From NCBI GenBank assembly GCA_947168725.1, contig CAMVNA010000001.1, positions 62,001-126,000 on the forward strand: DNA of 64,000 nt. The letters are read 5' to 3'. Below the pieces are notes generated by a model. It was not told the DNA's origin. It saw only the letters and a list, made by a program, of their open reading frames with translations, and ran no database searches. The position numbers were made by a program, and so were the translations under genes. This document shows positions 53,904 through 64,000 of this stretch, piece by piece. Position 1 is the first letter of the stretch, and every line of letters begins with the position of its first letter. The stretch comes from an uncultured bacterium. GTDB taxonomy: Bacteria; Patescibacteriota; Gracilibacteria; Absconditabacterales; Absconditicoccaceae.

Positions 53904-54629
53904 ATGAAAAAAATCTGACTTTTAATTAGTTTGTTAATGTGTTGTTTTATTTTCGTATGATGTGGAAATAATAAACAACAGGAAAGTAATGATACAATAC
54001 TTTTTAATGAATTAAAAAAATCTTTTACATGAAATATTGTGGATTGAACTAGTCAAGAGTTGGTAGAAATTACATGAGATTATACATTGTATTATAATGA
54101 TGAATTCTGATTTGCTACAGTTTTGTGAGAAGAATGGAAATGATATAGTGTATGAGTACAAACAGTTGAGGATGATTTTGAATATAGTTGAGAATTAATA
54201 AAAATAAAAAGACCAATGATTTTATTCTGAACTCCAATGGATGAAGAAATTAAAAATTTATTTTTAATTGATTATCATTATTGATTTAGTGTAGTAAGTA
54301 ATGATGATGTAGAAAAAATAAAAAAATCTAATGATTTATGGAATACTTCATTTAAAAATGATTATAAATGAGAAAATAATAAATATAACTTTTTTGAAGC
54401 ATCAACACCATGGCGTTGAAGTCAAAGATATTTAATACAATATTTTCCAAATTTAGATTGTAGGACTTGGACAGGTTGAATTGAATATGATATTGAATGA
54501 AATTCACATGAATATTTAGATGCAGATTGTAATGGATATGAAGTAATAAATTGAGAAGCTGTTAAAACGAGAAAATCTTGGATAGAGCAATTATTTCCAT
54601 ATTGATTTATGTTTTATGATATAGATTAA
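53904..54629 (+). CDS. Putative lipoprotein, 241 aa
   Basis: The lipobox signal MKKIGLLISLLMCCFIFVGCGNN is followed by a Tyr/Asn/Asp-rich globular domain (YTLYYNDEFGFATVLGEEWKGY resembles the PsbP-like start of many extracytoplasmic lipoproteins). It ends TAATG, overlapping the start of the prepilin peptidase by 1 bp, so the two are translationally coupled. No specific function is known. Confidence 0.72.
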
Positions 54630-55555
54630 TGTATACTCTAATAATCATTTCATTAATTTTCTTTGGATTAGTATTTGGATCGTTTGGTTCAGTAATTTTT
54701 TATCGTTTATGAGATTGGCCAACTAAAGAGACTTGGAAATGATTTTTAGTTTGACGTTCAGAATGTCCAAAATGTCATCATCAATTGAAGGCTAGAAACT
54801 TAGTTCCTATTTTTTCATGGCTTTTTCAGTGATGAAAATGTGAATATTGTAAAGCTCCAATTTCACAATTCTATCCATTTTTGGAAATCACAAGTGTGAT
54901 AATATTTGTATGAGTGTTTTTAATTTATTCTAAATTGGGTTGGCTGTCAAATTATTTTATTTGAGATTTATACATGTGACTTAAGGAGTGATATATTTTT
55001 ACAGCTGTTACTATAATTTGTATTTGGTTAACTCGATTAATTTTGCTTTATGATATCAAAACTTATGAATTACATATCACAGCGACTGTATTTTTGGCAA
55101 TAATTACTTTGATTTTCACGTTAACTTTTTGAACTAACAGATTAGAAATATTATTATGAGTATGAATTTTTACCATGATTTTTGGGCTTATTTACTATGG
55201 ATCCAAACTTTATGTAAAAGAGAAATATAAAAAAGATGCTGAATGATTTTGACTATGAGATGTGATTATTGCTCCGATTTTGTGAGCATGGTTAGTATTT
55301 TTTTTACAGCCAAATTGAATATTTGAATGGATGTATTTAGTTTGTTTATTTGTTATTTTAAGTTCTTTGGTAGGATTAATTTATTATTTAATAGAAAATC
55401 TAGTTAAATATTTTATTATGAAAAAAAGTAAAAGATCTAAAAAACCGTATGGATTTCAGACTTCTATTCCATTTTTACCATCAATGATAATCTGATTTGT
55501 TTTGGAAATTATATTTCGAGAACCAATTATAGAGCATTTAGTTTTTAATATATAA
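54629..55555 (+). CDS. pilD: Type IV prepilin peptidase
   Basis: 308 aa, about eight membrane helices. The cytosolic zinc-binding domain has CPKCHHQLKARNLVP and CEYCKAPIS (two CxxC pairs). The catalytic aspartates are in LLYDIKTYELH and GFGLGDVIIAP, the A24 peptidase pattern. It cleaves and methylates type IV pilin-like precursors. Most glycines in the GFGLGD motif are UGA. No pilin cluster is adjacent, so its substrates are encoded elsewhere. Confidence 0.92.
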
Positions 55556-55557
55556 AA

Positions 55558-56547
55558 ATGTCTGATATTGAAGAATTAATAAGTCAAGTTGAGGTGAAAC
55601 CAAAAAAAGATTACAGGGAATTTACTACAAAATCTAAAATGAGATTAGCTATTTTTGTAATATTGTGAATAATGAGTTATTTAATTTGTACAATATCGTT
55701 GTTTTTCTGAGATTGATTTATACTTCCAGCAATCAGTTTTATAATCTTATTTTTATTGATTTATTTTATAGCTTTAGACTGTTATAAAATAAAATTTCAT
55801 TATGTATGTTTATCTTTATTCTTCATATTTCTATTAGAAACTATAGTTTTTATTATATTGCTTTGATTTTCACGATATTTATTAGTAGAATTAGTTTTAT
55901 TTAATATAGCAATTTGAACTTTACTATTCTTATTATTTTGGCAGTTAAATCATCGTACATGATTTTCTCCATTGTCTTATTTTACTGAATGATGATTTTT
56001 TATTGTTAGTTTATTAACGATATTTTTTTGTGTTTTAATGATGTGAAAATATACACAAATTCCATTTACTTGTGATGATATCGAAAACTTTCCAACTAAA
56101 ATAGCAGAAACTACAGCAAATCCATTAAAAAATACACGAAATAAAATTATTTCACGATTCAAGGAAGATGAAGAAGAAACTATGAGCATACCAGAATTTT
56201 ATGCAATATGAAATCCACTATCTAAATCCACAGATTTAGCAAGTGCTGATGCGGTGGAATGATTTTTTACAAATATTAGAAATAATATAGAAAATCAGAC
56301 AGTTGGAATAAAAAATCAAGTTTCTATATCTACATGTAAATCTTATCTTCCACTTTTACAAAAAACCCAAAAAAGCTGATGAATTCAAATTACAGGAATA
56401 GTTATATGATATTTATTATTAGTCTGAGTTTTTAAAATTTTACTCTGGGTAGTTAGTATTTTCTGATTTGTATTGTTTATAATTTTGCGTATATTTGGTG
56501 TGTATAAATATGAAAAAAGAATGGTAGAAAAAGAAGTTATTGTTTAA
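55558..56547 (+). CDS. Hypothetical polytopic membrane protein, 329 aa
   Basis: A soluble N-terminus of about 30 residues, then six or so membrane helices (residues about 32-170). A hydrophilic extracytoplasmic domain of about 110 residues follows (PFTCDDIENFPTKIAETTANP and a second Cys at STCKSYLP, perhaps a disulfide), then two C-terminal helices. It starts 2 bp after the prepilin peptidase, so it is probably co-translated with it. A link to pilus assembly is possible but not shown by any motif. Confidence 0.65.
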
Positions 56548-56564
56548 TTATTATAATAAAAAAT

Positions 56565-57929
56565 ATGAAAAAAATCTGATTTTTAATGTCTTTTTTAGCT
56601 TGCAGTTTATTATTAACTTGATGTGATAGTTATAATAATTTGATTACATATGATGAGCAAACTGTATGATGTGAAAAATGGATTTTATCTCATTGAGTTA
56701 AAAAAGCTGATTTTGAGCGAAAATGAAGTGAAAAAATCTGAGATAAAATTGTAATCACGTGAATTCAATATGGTTATGATTGACGTGCAAATCAAGAAGT
56801 TAGCTGTGAATTCAATGAAAATGGAAAATTATTGTGAATAAAAAGTTCAAATCTTAGAAATTATGAAACCAATAATTCATGAAATGTAATAAATATGTGA
56901 GAAAATATTATTCCATGATGATATCTTTATAGAAATTTAGATTTGGATAATGAATGAGATAAAGCTGAATATGAAGCTATACAAAATGATAAAAATATGA
57001 TTTTGAAATATCAGACAGATACTTCAGCTTCTGTAAATAAATTTATAGATGTAATTCATGATGATTTATTGGATTATTGCCAAGAATATTGAACAGGATA
57101 TGAAACTATGAAATGAACAATATATGAGAGAGATGTTTGTGCAGATAATTATATCAAAGATTTGTATGAAAAACTTAAACTTAATTTAACTCTACCACAA
57201 AAATACTATTCATGAGACGATCCAGTTCTGACTTCTTATTATAATGATTTAAATTGAGATCATCCATTTGTTCGTTATTTTGTAGATTTGTATACAGAAA
57301 TTATTGATTGAGTTTGACTGTATTGAATGCCAGAATATCCAATTAAAGCACCATTATCAGAAAATCCAGATTGATGATATTGGTGAGATGAAGAAAAATG
57401 ACGAGAACTTTACAGTAAAAATAAAACATGATTCTATACTTATTGAGAATGAAACATAACAAGAACTGAACACGGAGATTATATTTCTATAATTGCGTCG
57501 TGAATTGTATTTAATGGAAGTATGCTAGAATGGATTCAAAATGAATATTGATATAATTTTCCATATTATACAGATGCTATTTTACAGTGATCTTCTCCAG
57601 AACGTTGACCAATCGTTTTACATCAAAATAATTGATATGCTGATTATATTTATCAGATAATCAGTGAATGAGGTGGCTCTGGAGAATTTTATCTTTTGGT
57701 TTGGGTGTTAAAAGATGGATTATGGATTCCTATTTGAGAATGTTGATATATGTTATTCCCAAGCTATCCAATGCTTTTTGGAGAATGTAAAGAACGAACA
57801 CAATTTGATCCATTAACTATCTTTACACAAGAATATAATTTTTATGAATGAAACAGTATTGAGGATATGGCAGATAACTTTACGTTTTTTCTCAAATCTT
57901 TAGAAAGTACTAGAGTTCTCAGTAAGTAA
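56565..57929 (+). CDS. Putative lipoprotein, 454 aa
   Basis: The lipobox signal MKKIGFLMSFLACSLLLTGCDSYN is followed by a Tyr/Gly/Asn-rich extracytoplasmic protein. Cysteines at several positions may form disulfides. Many glycines are UGA. It belongs to the same run as the lipoprotein at 53.9 kb and the prepilin peptidase. Its function is not recognised. Confidence 0.7.
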
Positions 57930-57937
57930 TCTGATTT

Positions 57938-58567
57938 TTATAAAATTTCTTTCAAATCAGCTAAAGTAGAAATCTGAATAAAATCTATTCATTTTTTGTG
58001 TATTTGTTTGATTCATTCTTCACTTCTATTTAGAAGAATTGGAATAATTCATACACTATTTGATCAGACTACATCTGATTTTAAACTATCTCAAATCATA
58101 ATTATATCTTTGAAATCTATTCATGACAAAGATTTTAAATATTCATAAATTTTTGGATTAGGTTTAACCGTTCACACATCGAAAGATAAAACTTCATAAT
58201 CGAAGTTTCATTCAGGAATTAGTCTATGTAAAGGTTCAGCATAATCTTTGGATAAATTTGAAACGACAGCAGTTTGATATCATTTGGATTTTATATATTT
58301 CAGAGCTTCTAATGTCTCTGGAAATAGAAAAGTTCATTCAATATCTTTTTTTGTGGATTCTATCAAATCATTTATTTTAAAATCATCTCAAAAATTTTCT
58401 CATTTTTCTTCAATCTCTTTTAGTGTTATTGGTTGAGTAGTTACTATATCTTTTAGTTTTGGAGGTGTTTTAATATTCTTAAAAGGGTGATCTATACAGG
58501 TTCCATATAAATCAAAAGCAATCAGCTTTTTATCTTCATATTTACTCAAATCTAATTGTTCGTTCAT
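57938..58567 (-). CDS. HAD-superfamily hydrolase
   Basis: 209 aa. KKLIAFDLYGTCIDHP (motif I, but with FDLYGT in place of DxDGT so that the second Asp is Tyr), AVVSNLSKDYAEPL (motif II), KPNPKIYEYL (motif III Lys) and IIMIGDSLKSDVVGS (motif IV), like the phosphoglycolate/HAD-IA phosphatases. It is preceded on the minus strand by the RlmD-like gene with an 8-bp gap. An earlier in-frame start (58591) would overlap that gene; ATG 58567 is preferred. Confidence 0.85.
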
Positions 58568-58575
58568 TTGAAATT

Positions 58576-60234
58576 TTATTCTAAAATACAAATATTTTCA
58601 ATATGATGTGTGTGTGGGAACATGTCCACAGGTTGGACTTCTTTTGCATTAAATCATTGATCATTTATGAGCATTTCAATATCTCTCGCCATTGTAACTG
58701 GATTGCATGAAATGTAGAGAAGTTTGAATTTATATTCTTTCTTAAGTTTTCCAATCCATTCAATTACATTTGGATGTAGTCATTCACGAGGAGGATCTAC
58801 AACTACCACTCAAATATTTTTGATTTTTTCTTCCAATTCTGGGAATTTATTCAAAACTTTTTCGCAAGGTGAAGCCACGAAAAAACTCTGATTTTCAAGT
58901 CAGTTTATATTTGCATTCACATTAGCATCACGAATTGCATCTTCTACAATTTCAATTCCAATCAATTCACTATCTTTATTTTTTCCATTATTTTGTTTCA
59001 GTAAAGATAATCCGATACTTCCAGCTCAGCAGTATAAATCTAGTAGATTTCATTCGATATTTCATAGCATATTAAATGCTGTTCAAAATAATTTTTCAGC
59101 TCATAAAGTGTTGGTTTGAAAAAAAGAAAAAGGAGAAATTCTGAATGTTAATTTAGTTTCACTACTCACTTCTTGTTCAGAATTTTCATTATTTTCATCT
59201 ACTATTTCATCTTTATTTTTCCTACTTTGCACAAAATTTAACTGCTCATGAATATATCCATCTCACCAGAAAACTTTAGTTTCAGATTGGTCATTTTTTA
59301 CTGTATCTGAAAGTCATTCATTATATGTGATGACAAATGTTGTCACATTTTTTTTCAAAAATTCATTAGCTTTAAAATCTTCCATCAGCTGTTCCCAAAG
59401 TTTAGTCTGTTCTGCATCTAAATTTCCGAATGAAATGGAAAGATTTACCATCAATTGTTCAGTGTGAATTCATTCACGAATCACTAAATGACGAAAAAAT
59501 CATTGATGAGTTTTCTGGTCAAAAACTGGTAATCATGAATTGAAACACAAAGTTTTTATGGTTTCATAAATCTGATTCATTTTTTGTGAGATTAATCCAC
59601 AACTATCTACATTTACGATTTTTGCAAATTCTCATTGTTTATGGAAACCACAGCATTGATTGGCATCTATATCATATTTATGAATTCATTCTTTCAAAAT
59701 TTCTTCTTCAGATTTTCATTCTTTGATTCATTGACGAAATTCAGGATTTTGCTGTTTATAAACTCCAAAGCTAAACTCAATTTTATTTCTATATCATTTA
59801 TCTAATGGTGATGGAATAATCGGTAAAATCTGGATTTTTTTTCATTTTTCTTCCAAATTTTTATTCAGCTTTTTGAATGCATCTTCCACGAGTTGCTGTT
59901 TAATTCATAATTGAGTTTGATAACTCATCATCTGCCATTTACATCATCCACAACCTATTTTTTCTGTTCAAGCATTAGCTTCACTGATTCATTTTGGAAT
60001 AAAAAAATGAGGGCAGAAAATTTCTCAATCTGCCATTTTTTCATCATATTTTTTGGTTTCAACTATATGTGCTTCTATATAATCTTTTCTCCTTTTTACT
60101 ACAGTTACATCCACTGTACTTCCCGGTAAAGCTCATCATTTTATCAAAACTTTTTTTCCATCAGAAAGTGATGAAATTCAGATTCATCCGTGTCAGAGTT
60201 TATAGACTTTCAGATTTTTGAGAATTGATTTCAT
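58576..60234 (-). CDS. 23S rRNA (uracil-5-)-methyltransferase, RlmD/TrmA family
   Basis: 552 aa. N-terminal TRAM-like domain (GHGGIGISSLSDGKKVLIKGG, VDVTVVKRRK), then candidate iron-sulfur cysteines (CPHFF, CGGCKWQMMSYQTQL). Catalytic half: SPFSFFQTNTLGAEKLF, LLDLYCGAGSIGL, VVVDPPREGLHP and ISCNPVTMARDIEML with the nucleophilic Cys. It is longer than usual (about 430-470 aa) because of a charged insertion (ENNENSEQE). It methylates uridine in 23S rRNA or tRNA; which one cannot be told here. Confidence 0.88.
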
Positions 60235-60374
60235 ATAATTTTAGTCAAAATAAATATAATTCTGAATAAGTAAATTCTAAAGTTTTGCTTATAAAAAACA
60301 AGATTATTCCATTTGCATTTATTCGATACTTTAATATAATGAACTTTAGAATTTTATTAGTTCATTAACCAATC

Positions 60375-60992
60375 ATGCTTAACGAAAAACAGCTTTTGGA
60401 TAAATATTGAGATATTATCAAGGAAGAAATCAATGTAAAAGATGTAGACATTTATCAGTCAGATAAACCAATCACAAAAATATACAAGCCTCTATGAGGT
60501 CAGCTTTCTGCTAAATTTGGAAAAGATACATGACAAATTATAGCCAATTGAAAACAGTGAAATGTGCGTGAAGTGAATGGTTGAATCGAAGTTTTTGATA
60601 ATGCATGACATACTTGGAAATTAGATGAATGAGATTACGAAGTAGTTTATGAATGATTGGATGGAACTGATACAACTGTTGAATGAAATACTATTGTAAA
60701 ATTAGATTTAGAAATTACAGATGAACTTAAAAGAGAGTGAACAGCTCGTGAAATTTCTAGATTTCTTAATCAAATGAGAAAAGATGCAGATTTTTCAGTA
60801 GATGCGAGAGTAAATATGCATTATCAGTCAGATGGTGAAGAGATGAAAAATATCGTTAAAGAATTTGCAGAATTTTTAAAAGAAGAAGCATTGATTATAG
60901 ATATTTCAGAAGGTAATTGTGACTCAGATACGAGAAGTGATACATTTGAAAGTGAAAATGGAAATATAAAATTCTGACTAACTGTTGCATAA
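60375..60992 (+). CDS. Free-standing C-terminal domain of isoleucyl-tRNA synthetase
   Basis: 205 aa, all of it resembling only the last part of IleRS. KDVDIYQSDKPITKIYKPLGGQLSAKFGK, then VKLDLEITDELKREGTAREISRFLNQMRKDADFSVDARV, which is the IleRS C-terminal (DUF5915) pattern. There is no HIGH or KMSKS motif and no upstream same-strand gene; the neighbour on the left is divergent. Either IleRS is split into two genes in this organism, with the catalytic part elsewhere, or this is a duplicated tail. The reading frame is intact and well conserved, against simple decay. Confidence 0.8.
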
Positions 60993-61005
60993 AAATTAGT
61001 GAAAG

Positions 61006-61043
61006 AAAAAAAACCACAGGAAAGATATTTCCCGTGGTTTTTT
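61006..61043. terminator. Bidirectional terminator between the IleRS tail gene and thyA
   Basis: AAAAAACCAC-GGAAA and TTTCC-GTGGTTTTTT form a stem usable from both strands, between two convergent genes. Confidence 0.85.
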
Positions 61044-61065
61044 CTAAAAAAGTTAAATGAATTTC

Positions 61066-62097
61066 TTAGATGGAAACGGCACCCTTGATACTGTCATCGT
61101 GTTCATATCCAATAAGTTCAACATCATCCCAAGTGAAATCTAGGATGTTGTTTATGTCTGGATTTAAACGGATAGATGGTAGAGGGTGAGGTGTGCGATT
61201 TAACTGCTTTACTACTTGATCAATATGATTCAAATAGATGTGGGCATCTCCGAAGAAATGGTTGAATCGGCCAGGTTTACGACCTGTTACTTGTGCCATC
61301 ATACACAGGAATAAAGCATCCTGAGCTGTATTGTACGGCACTCCGAGGAATGTATCACAGCTACGTTGGTAGAGGTTCAAGTGAAGCATACTCGGCTCGT
61401 TCGCAAAGAACTGATAGAGGCACGGGCACGGTGGTAGAAGAGTTTTTTCTACATCTTGAGGATTCCAAAGAGAAATGATAATTCTACGACTTTCTGGATT
61501 ATTAATGATTAAATTAATAGCATCCATGAGTTGGTCTTTTCCCTTGATGAACGGATATTTTAAAGGTCTACCCATTCCATAAAGAGTTTCTTTCATTTTT
61601 GCATCTAAATCATCAAATTTAACTTCTCCAAAACGACGGAATTGATGTCCATAGGTTAGACCTAAGTCACCCCACTTTTCACAGAAAGTATCATTTGATA
61701 GGATTCTTTCCTCAAATTGTTTGATCCTTCTTTTCCACCAGTCTGTGTAGTCAGATTTCTCATTATCTTTCCACATGTTATTTAGCAGTTTTGTTTGGCC
61801 GGTCTGTTGTAACCAGTATTTGAACGGCCATTCTGTCCAAATGTGGTTGTTGTGTTCTATGAGAAAACGGATGTTCGTATCTCCTCTAAGTTTCCAAATA
61901 AGTTCTTCAAAAACAGATTTGAGACTCATACGTTTTGTAGTCAGAAGAGGAAAATTGTGAATTATTCCTTCTTCATCTTGGTGCATTTCGCACGTGTAAT
62001 GGTATCCAGGTAGTGTGTAGGTGCCAGTACCAGTGCGATCATCAGTTTTTACGCCATTATCCAAGATGGCTTTAAGCAATGATAAATACTGTTTCAT
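61066..62097 (-). CDS. thyA: Thymidylate synthase
   Basis: 343 aa. DRTGTGTYTLPGY, the FEELIWKLRGDTN folate region, the RRFGE segment, the catalytic Cys in LPPCPCLYQFF (around residue 222; the usual PPCH is PPCP here), RSCDTFLGVPYN and FGDAHIYLNH match ThyA. Makes dTMP from dUMP. All 20 glycines are GGN and no in-frame TGA occurs, unlike every other large gene in the window. It also has higher GC. This points to recent acquisition from an organism using the standard code. Confidence 0.93.
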   Translation of the reverse strand: MKQYLSLLKAILDNGVKTDDRTGTGTYTLPGYHYTCEMHQDEEGIIHNFPLLTTKRMSLKSVFEELIWKLRGDTNIRFLIEHNNHIWTEWPFKYWLQQTGQTKLLNNMWKDNEKSDYTDWWKRRIKQFEERILSNDTFCEKWGDLGLTYGHQFRRFGEVKFDDLDAKMKETLYGMGRPLKYPFIKGKDQLMDAINLIINNPESRRIIISLWNPQDVEKTLLPPCPCLYQFFANEPSMLHLNLYQRSCDTFLGVPYNTAQDALFLCMMAQVTGRKPGRFNHFFGDAHIYLNHIDQVVKQLNRTPHPLPSIRLNPDINNILDFTWDDVELIGYEHDDSIKGAVSI

Positions 62098-62235
62098 AAA
62101 TTAAAAATTTTTGTTTTGAGTTGATTATTAATATTTTATTTAATTTTTTTGCAGGAGGTAGAATAAGTAAACAATAAAAAAAGTCAAGTTATAAAAATAT
62201 AAAAAAATTTTTTAAGTAAAAAAGTCTGATTTTTT

Positions 62236-62264
62236 TTGACTTTTTTTGTTTGTTGGATTATAAT
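62236..62264 (+). promoter_or_regulatory. Promoter of the VirD4-like gene
   Basis: TTGACT (62236-62241), 17-bp spacer, TATAAT (62259-62264), 36 bp before the ATG. Confidence 0.7.
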
Positions 62265-62300
62265 TTGTTTGTGATTTATAATATTGTTATATTTAGGTAA

Positions 62301-64000
62301 ATGGGAATCGATAGAGATAATTGTGTAAAGTTGCTTCATGATCAGTTTGTATCTGATTTTTCACAAATTAATAATATTTCTAAACTTACATCAAATTCTT
62401 GGTGAAATAATAAGGCAGAATGTCTTTCGTATTACTGAAATAGTTATATAGAAGTAAAAAATACTTTAGAGAATTGGAAACAAACAGAAAGGGAATGAAT
62501 AGTAAATCAAGTTGAAGAAAAATCTACTCAAGAAGAAAGGGGTGATAAATTTATGGCAGCGATACAAACATTATGAGATGCTAATTTTGAAAATTTACCA
62601 GAAATGTGACAGTCTTTGTTGTTTCTTGGTAAGTATATACTTATATGATTCTTTGCGATAATACTGTTAGGTATTTTTATGAGAGCGATGAAAGTCTTTT
62701 TGAGATATCTTTATGGTTTTTGTAATTCTCATAGGTTGATATTTTTGAAAGTTCTTTTACCTAGATGAGATTGAAAGTCTGATCGTGAACAAGAAAAAGA
62801 AATAGCAAAAGATATGAAAGAAAAGATCGGTAGGATGTCTCAGGTTTTGTGAAATTTACATAAAATGAATGAAATTAGTACACATGAAAAAATAATGCAA
62901 TTTTTTTTCTGAAAACATAAATTAGTTTTTATTTATCAGTATGAGAATGGTCAGCTTTCTTGTTTGGTATGAACATATCCAGAATATCAAGAAATGGTTG
63001 AAAGTGCAATAGCTTCTCAATATTCAGCCGCATCTATTGAGAGGGTTTCTAGACCTAAATTTTTTAAGAAAAAATATTTTGATGTTCAAGTTTTGGAAAC
63101 AAAAAAAGATCCTTTATATACAATTAAACTTTATAAAAATATTCCAGACGATCCGATAAATAACATTATAGATTCTATGGGTAAAGTGAGTGCGGAAGAT
63201 ACTGTAAGCATTGTTTTTGTTGTAAAACCAGAAAAATCATCGTTTAATATGCGTAGACAAATCGCTTCAGATAGATTATATAAAAATTTAGATCTTTATG
63301 AAAGAAGGCGATTTAGTTGGAAAAATTTAATAAACCCTTTTATGTGGATTAAATTTGCTATACTGTGACCACAAAATAGTCTAGTGTCTGACAAAAAGGA
63401 AGAAAAAGAAGTAACAATGGTTCGTATGGTTAAAGCAAAAGAGGATAGTAGGAATGCAATGTGAGAAGAAGCGGCCAATCCAACATTTCGTTCTACAATA
63501 TCTATTATAGCATCTAGTAATGTACAAGGTAGGCCAAGGGAAATTATTAATAATTTGGAAAGTGCTTATAATGTGTATAGTGATGAATATAGTAACGCAC
63601 TTGAGTGTTCTAATTCAAAACATGATGTATTTTGATTTTTTTATGTGCCTTTATGGAGTGTTGGTGTATCGGTATATTTAACATGATTTTTTTCTAAATA
63701 TTCATATTTTTCAACAAATGAATTATCTTCCTTATTTCATTTTCCAGATGGATTGTATAACCGTGCTCCAGTAATAGAATGGATGCAATATAAGGTTGTA
63801 GCACCTCCGAGTAATTTACCAATGTTTGATGATGAGTGATGGAATGGTCGTGTGATATCTTGAGTATTGGCGGAGAAATATAAAAAATGAAATTTATCAG
63901 CAATCCTTGATGAATATCCTCATCATTGGGCGGTTTGAACTAGAACAGATCAGATTGAAGATTTAAAAATACTTTCGGATTGTAGTACAAAAGAAAAGAA
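62301..64000 (+). CDS. VirD4/TraD-like type IV secretion ATPase, N-terminal part (runs off the window)
   Basis: 566 codons seen, no stop. Residues about 105-155 carry membrane helices (LGKYILIGFFAIILLGIFM). A large soluble region follows. The last about 90 residues show TNELSSLFHFPDGLYNRAPVIEW, KVVAPPSNLP and HHWAVGTRTDQIEDLKIL, the stretch that leads into the nucleotide-binding core in the CPR group of conjugation coupling proteins. The Walker A motif would lie just beyond the window end, or is degenerate at GTRTDQ. It probably works with the VirB4 cluster at 5-10 kb. Confidence 0.6.

Noticed and set aside
62150-62165. GGAGG sequence before the VirD4-like gene as a ribosome binding site
   Set aside because: It is about 140 bp from the nearest credible start and upstream of the promoter, with no open frame next to it.
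84-64000. Massive pseudogenisation suggested by in-frame TGA codons
   Set aside because: TGA falls at conserved glycine positions in family after family and frames are otherwise intact; it is a code change, not decay.

Overview
The window comes from an AT-rich bacterium of the Candidate Phyla Radiation that reads UGA as glycine (genetic code 25, the code of Absconditabacteria/SR1 and Gracilibacteria). This is visible directly. Almost every recognisable gene is broken by in-frame TGA codons that fall where the protein family has glycine, including both glycines of the Walker A loop of a VirB4-type ATPase, the HxDHGKS loop of a LepA-type GTPase and the LGxNKNL start of RimO. Only TAA and TAG act as stops, and coordinates here use that rule. 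Start codons mostly lack a Shine-Dalgarno sequence and sit behind AU-rich leaders. Promoters are strong sigma70-like (TTGACA, 16-17 bp, TATAAT).

Layout. 1-2.6 kb: class III ribonucleotide reductase, with the glycyl-radical tail encoded as a separate 71-aa gene. 2.7-4.9 kb: a coiled-coil protein, a DUF2461 protein and a degenerate PriA-like protein. 5-10.4 kb: a type IV secretion operon (two unknown proteins, VirB4 ATPase, polytopic membrane protein, pilin/VirB2-like protein). 10.5-14 kb: RecB/Cas4-like nuclease, small membrane protein, NlpC/P60-like hydrolase, HflX. 14.3-17.3 kb: ribosomal proteins S12, S7, L19, L25 and L28 with two unknown small basic genes, then tRNA-Lys. 17.4-21.8 kb: a fused acyltransferase-ACP-AMP ligase, its phosphopantetheinyl transferase and a WecA/MraY-type sugar-phosphate transferase. 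22-25.1 kb: S-layer protein. 25.1-28.5 kb: an accessory region with dispersed palindromic repeats, an orphan HigA-like regulator with operators placed symmetrically around its promoter, RsmA, and a GIY-YIG endonuclease bracketed by inverted copies of one repeat. 28.5-35.4 kb: RimO, a 1476-aa exported lamin-tail/nuclease protein with repeats inserted in frame, and MurG. 35.6-48.4 kb: a 2206-aa surface protein, an M15 peptidase, a Wzx-like flippase, two FKBP isomerases and an HlyD-like adaptor. 48.6-57.9 kb: FemAB, MORN-like protein, thioredoxin, MscL, a LepA G-domain protein, MscS, YbjQ, lipoproteins and prepilin peptidase. 57.9-62.1 kb: HAD hydrolase, RlmD-like methyltransferase, a free-standing IleRS C-terminal domain, and a thymidylate synthase with no UGA codon. 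62.3-64 kb: start of a VirD4-like conjugation ATPase that runs off the window.

Taken together the genes suggest a small host-associated or surface-active cell. It has an S-layer, large adhesin-like proteins, type IV secretion/pilus machinery, peptidoglycan tailoring enzymes and a reduced metabolism. The most unusual items are the split or trimmed essential proteins (NrdD, IleRS tail, LepA G domain), the repeat families that have entered coding sequences, the repeat-bracketed GIY-YIG gene, and the UGA-free thyA, which looks recently acquired from a standard-code donor.
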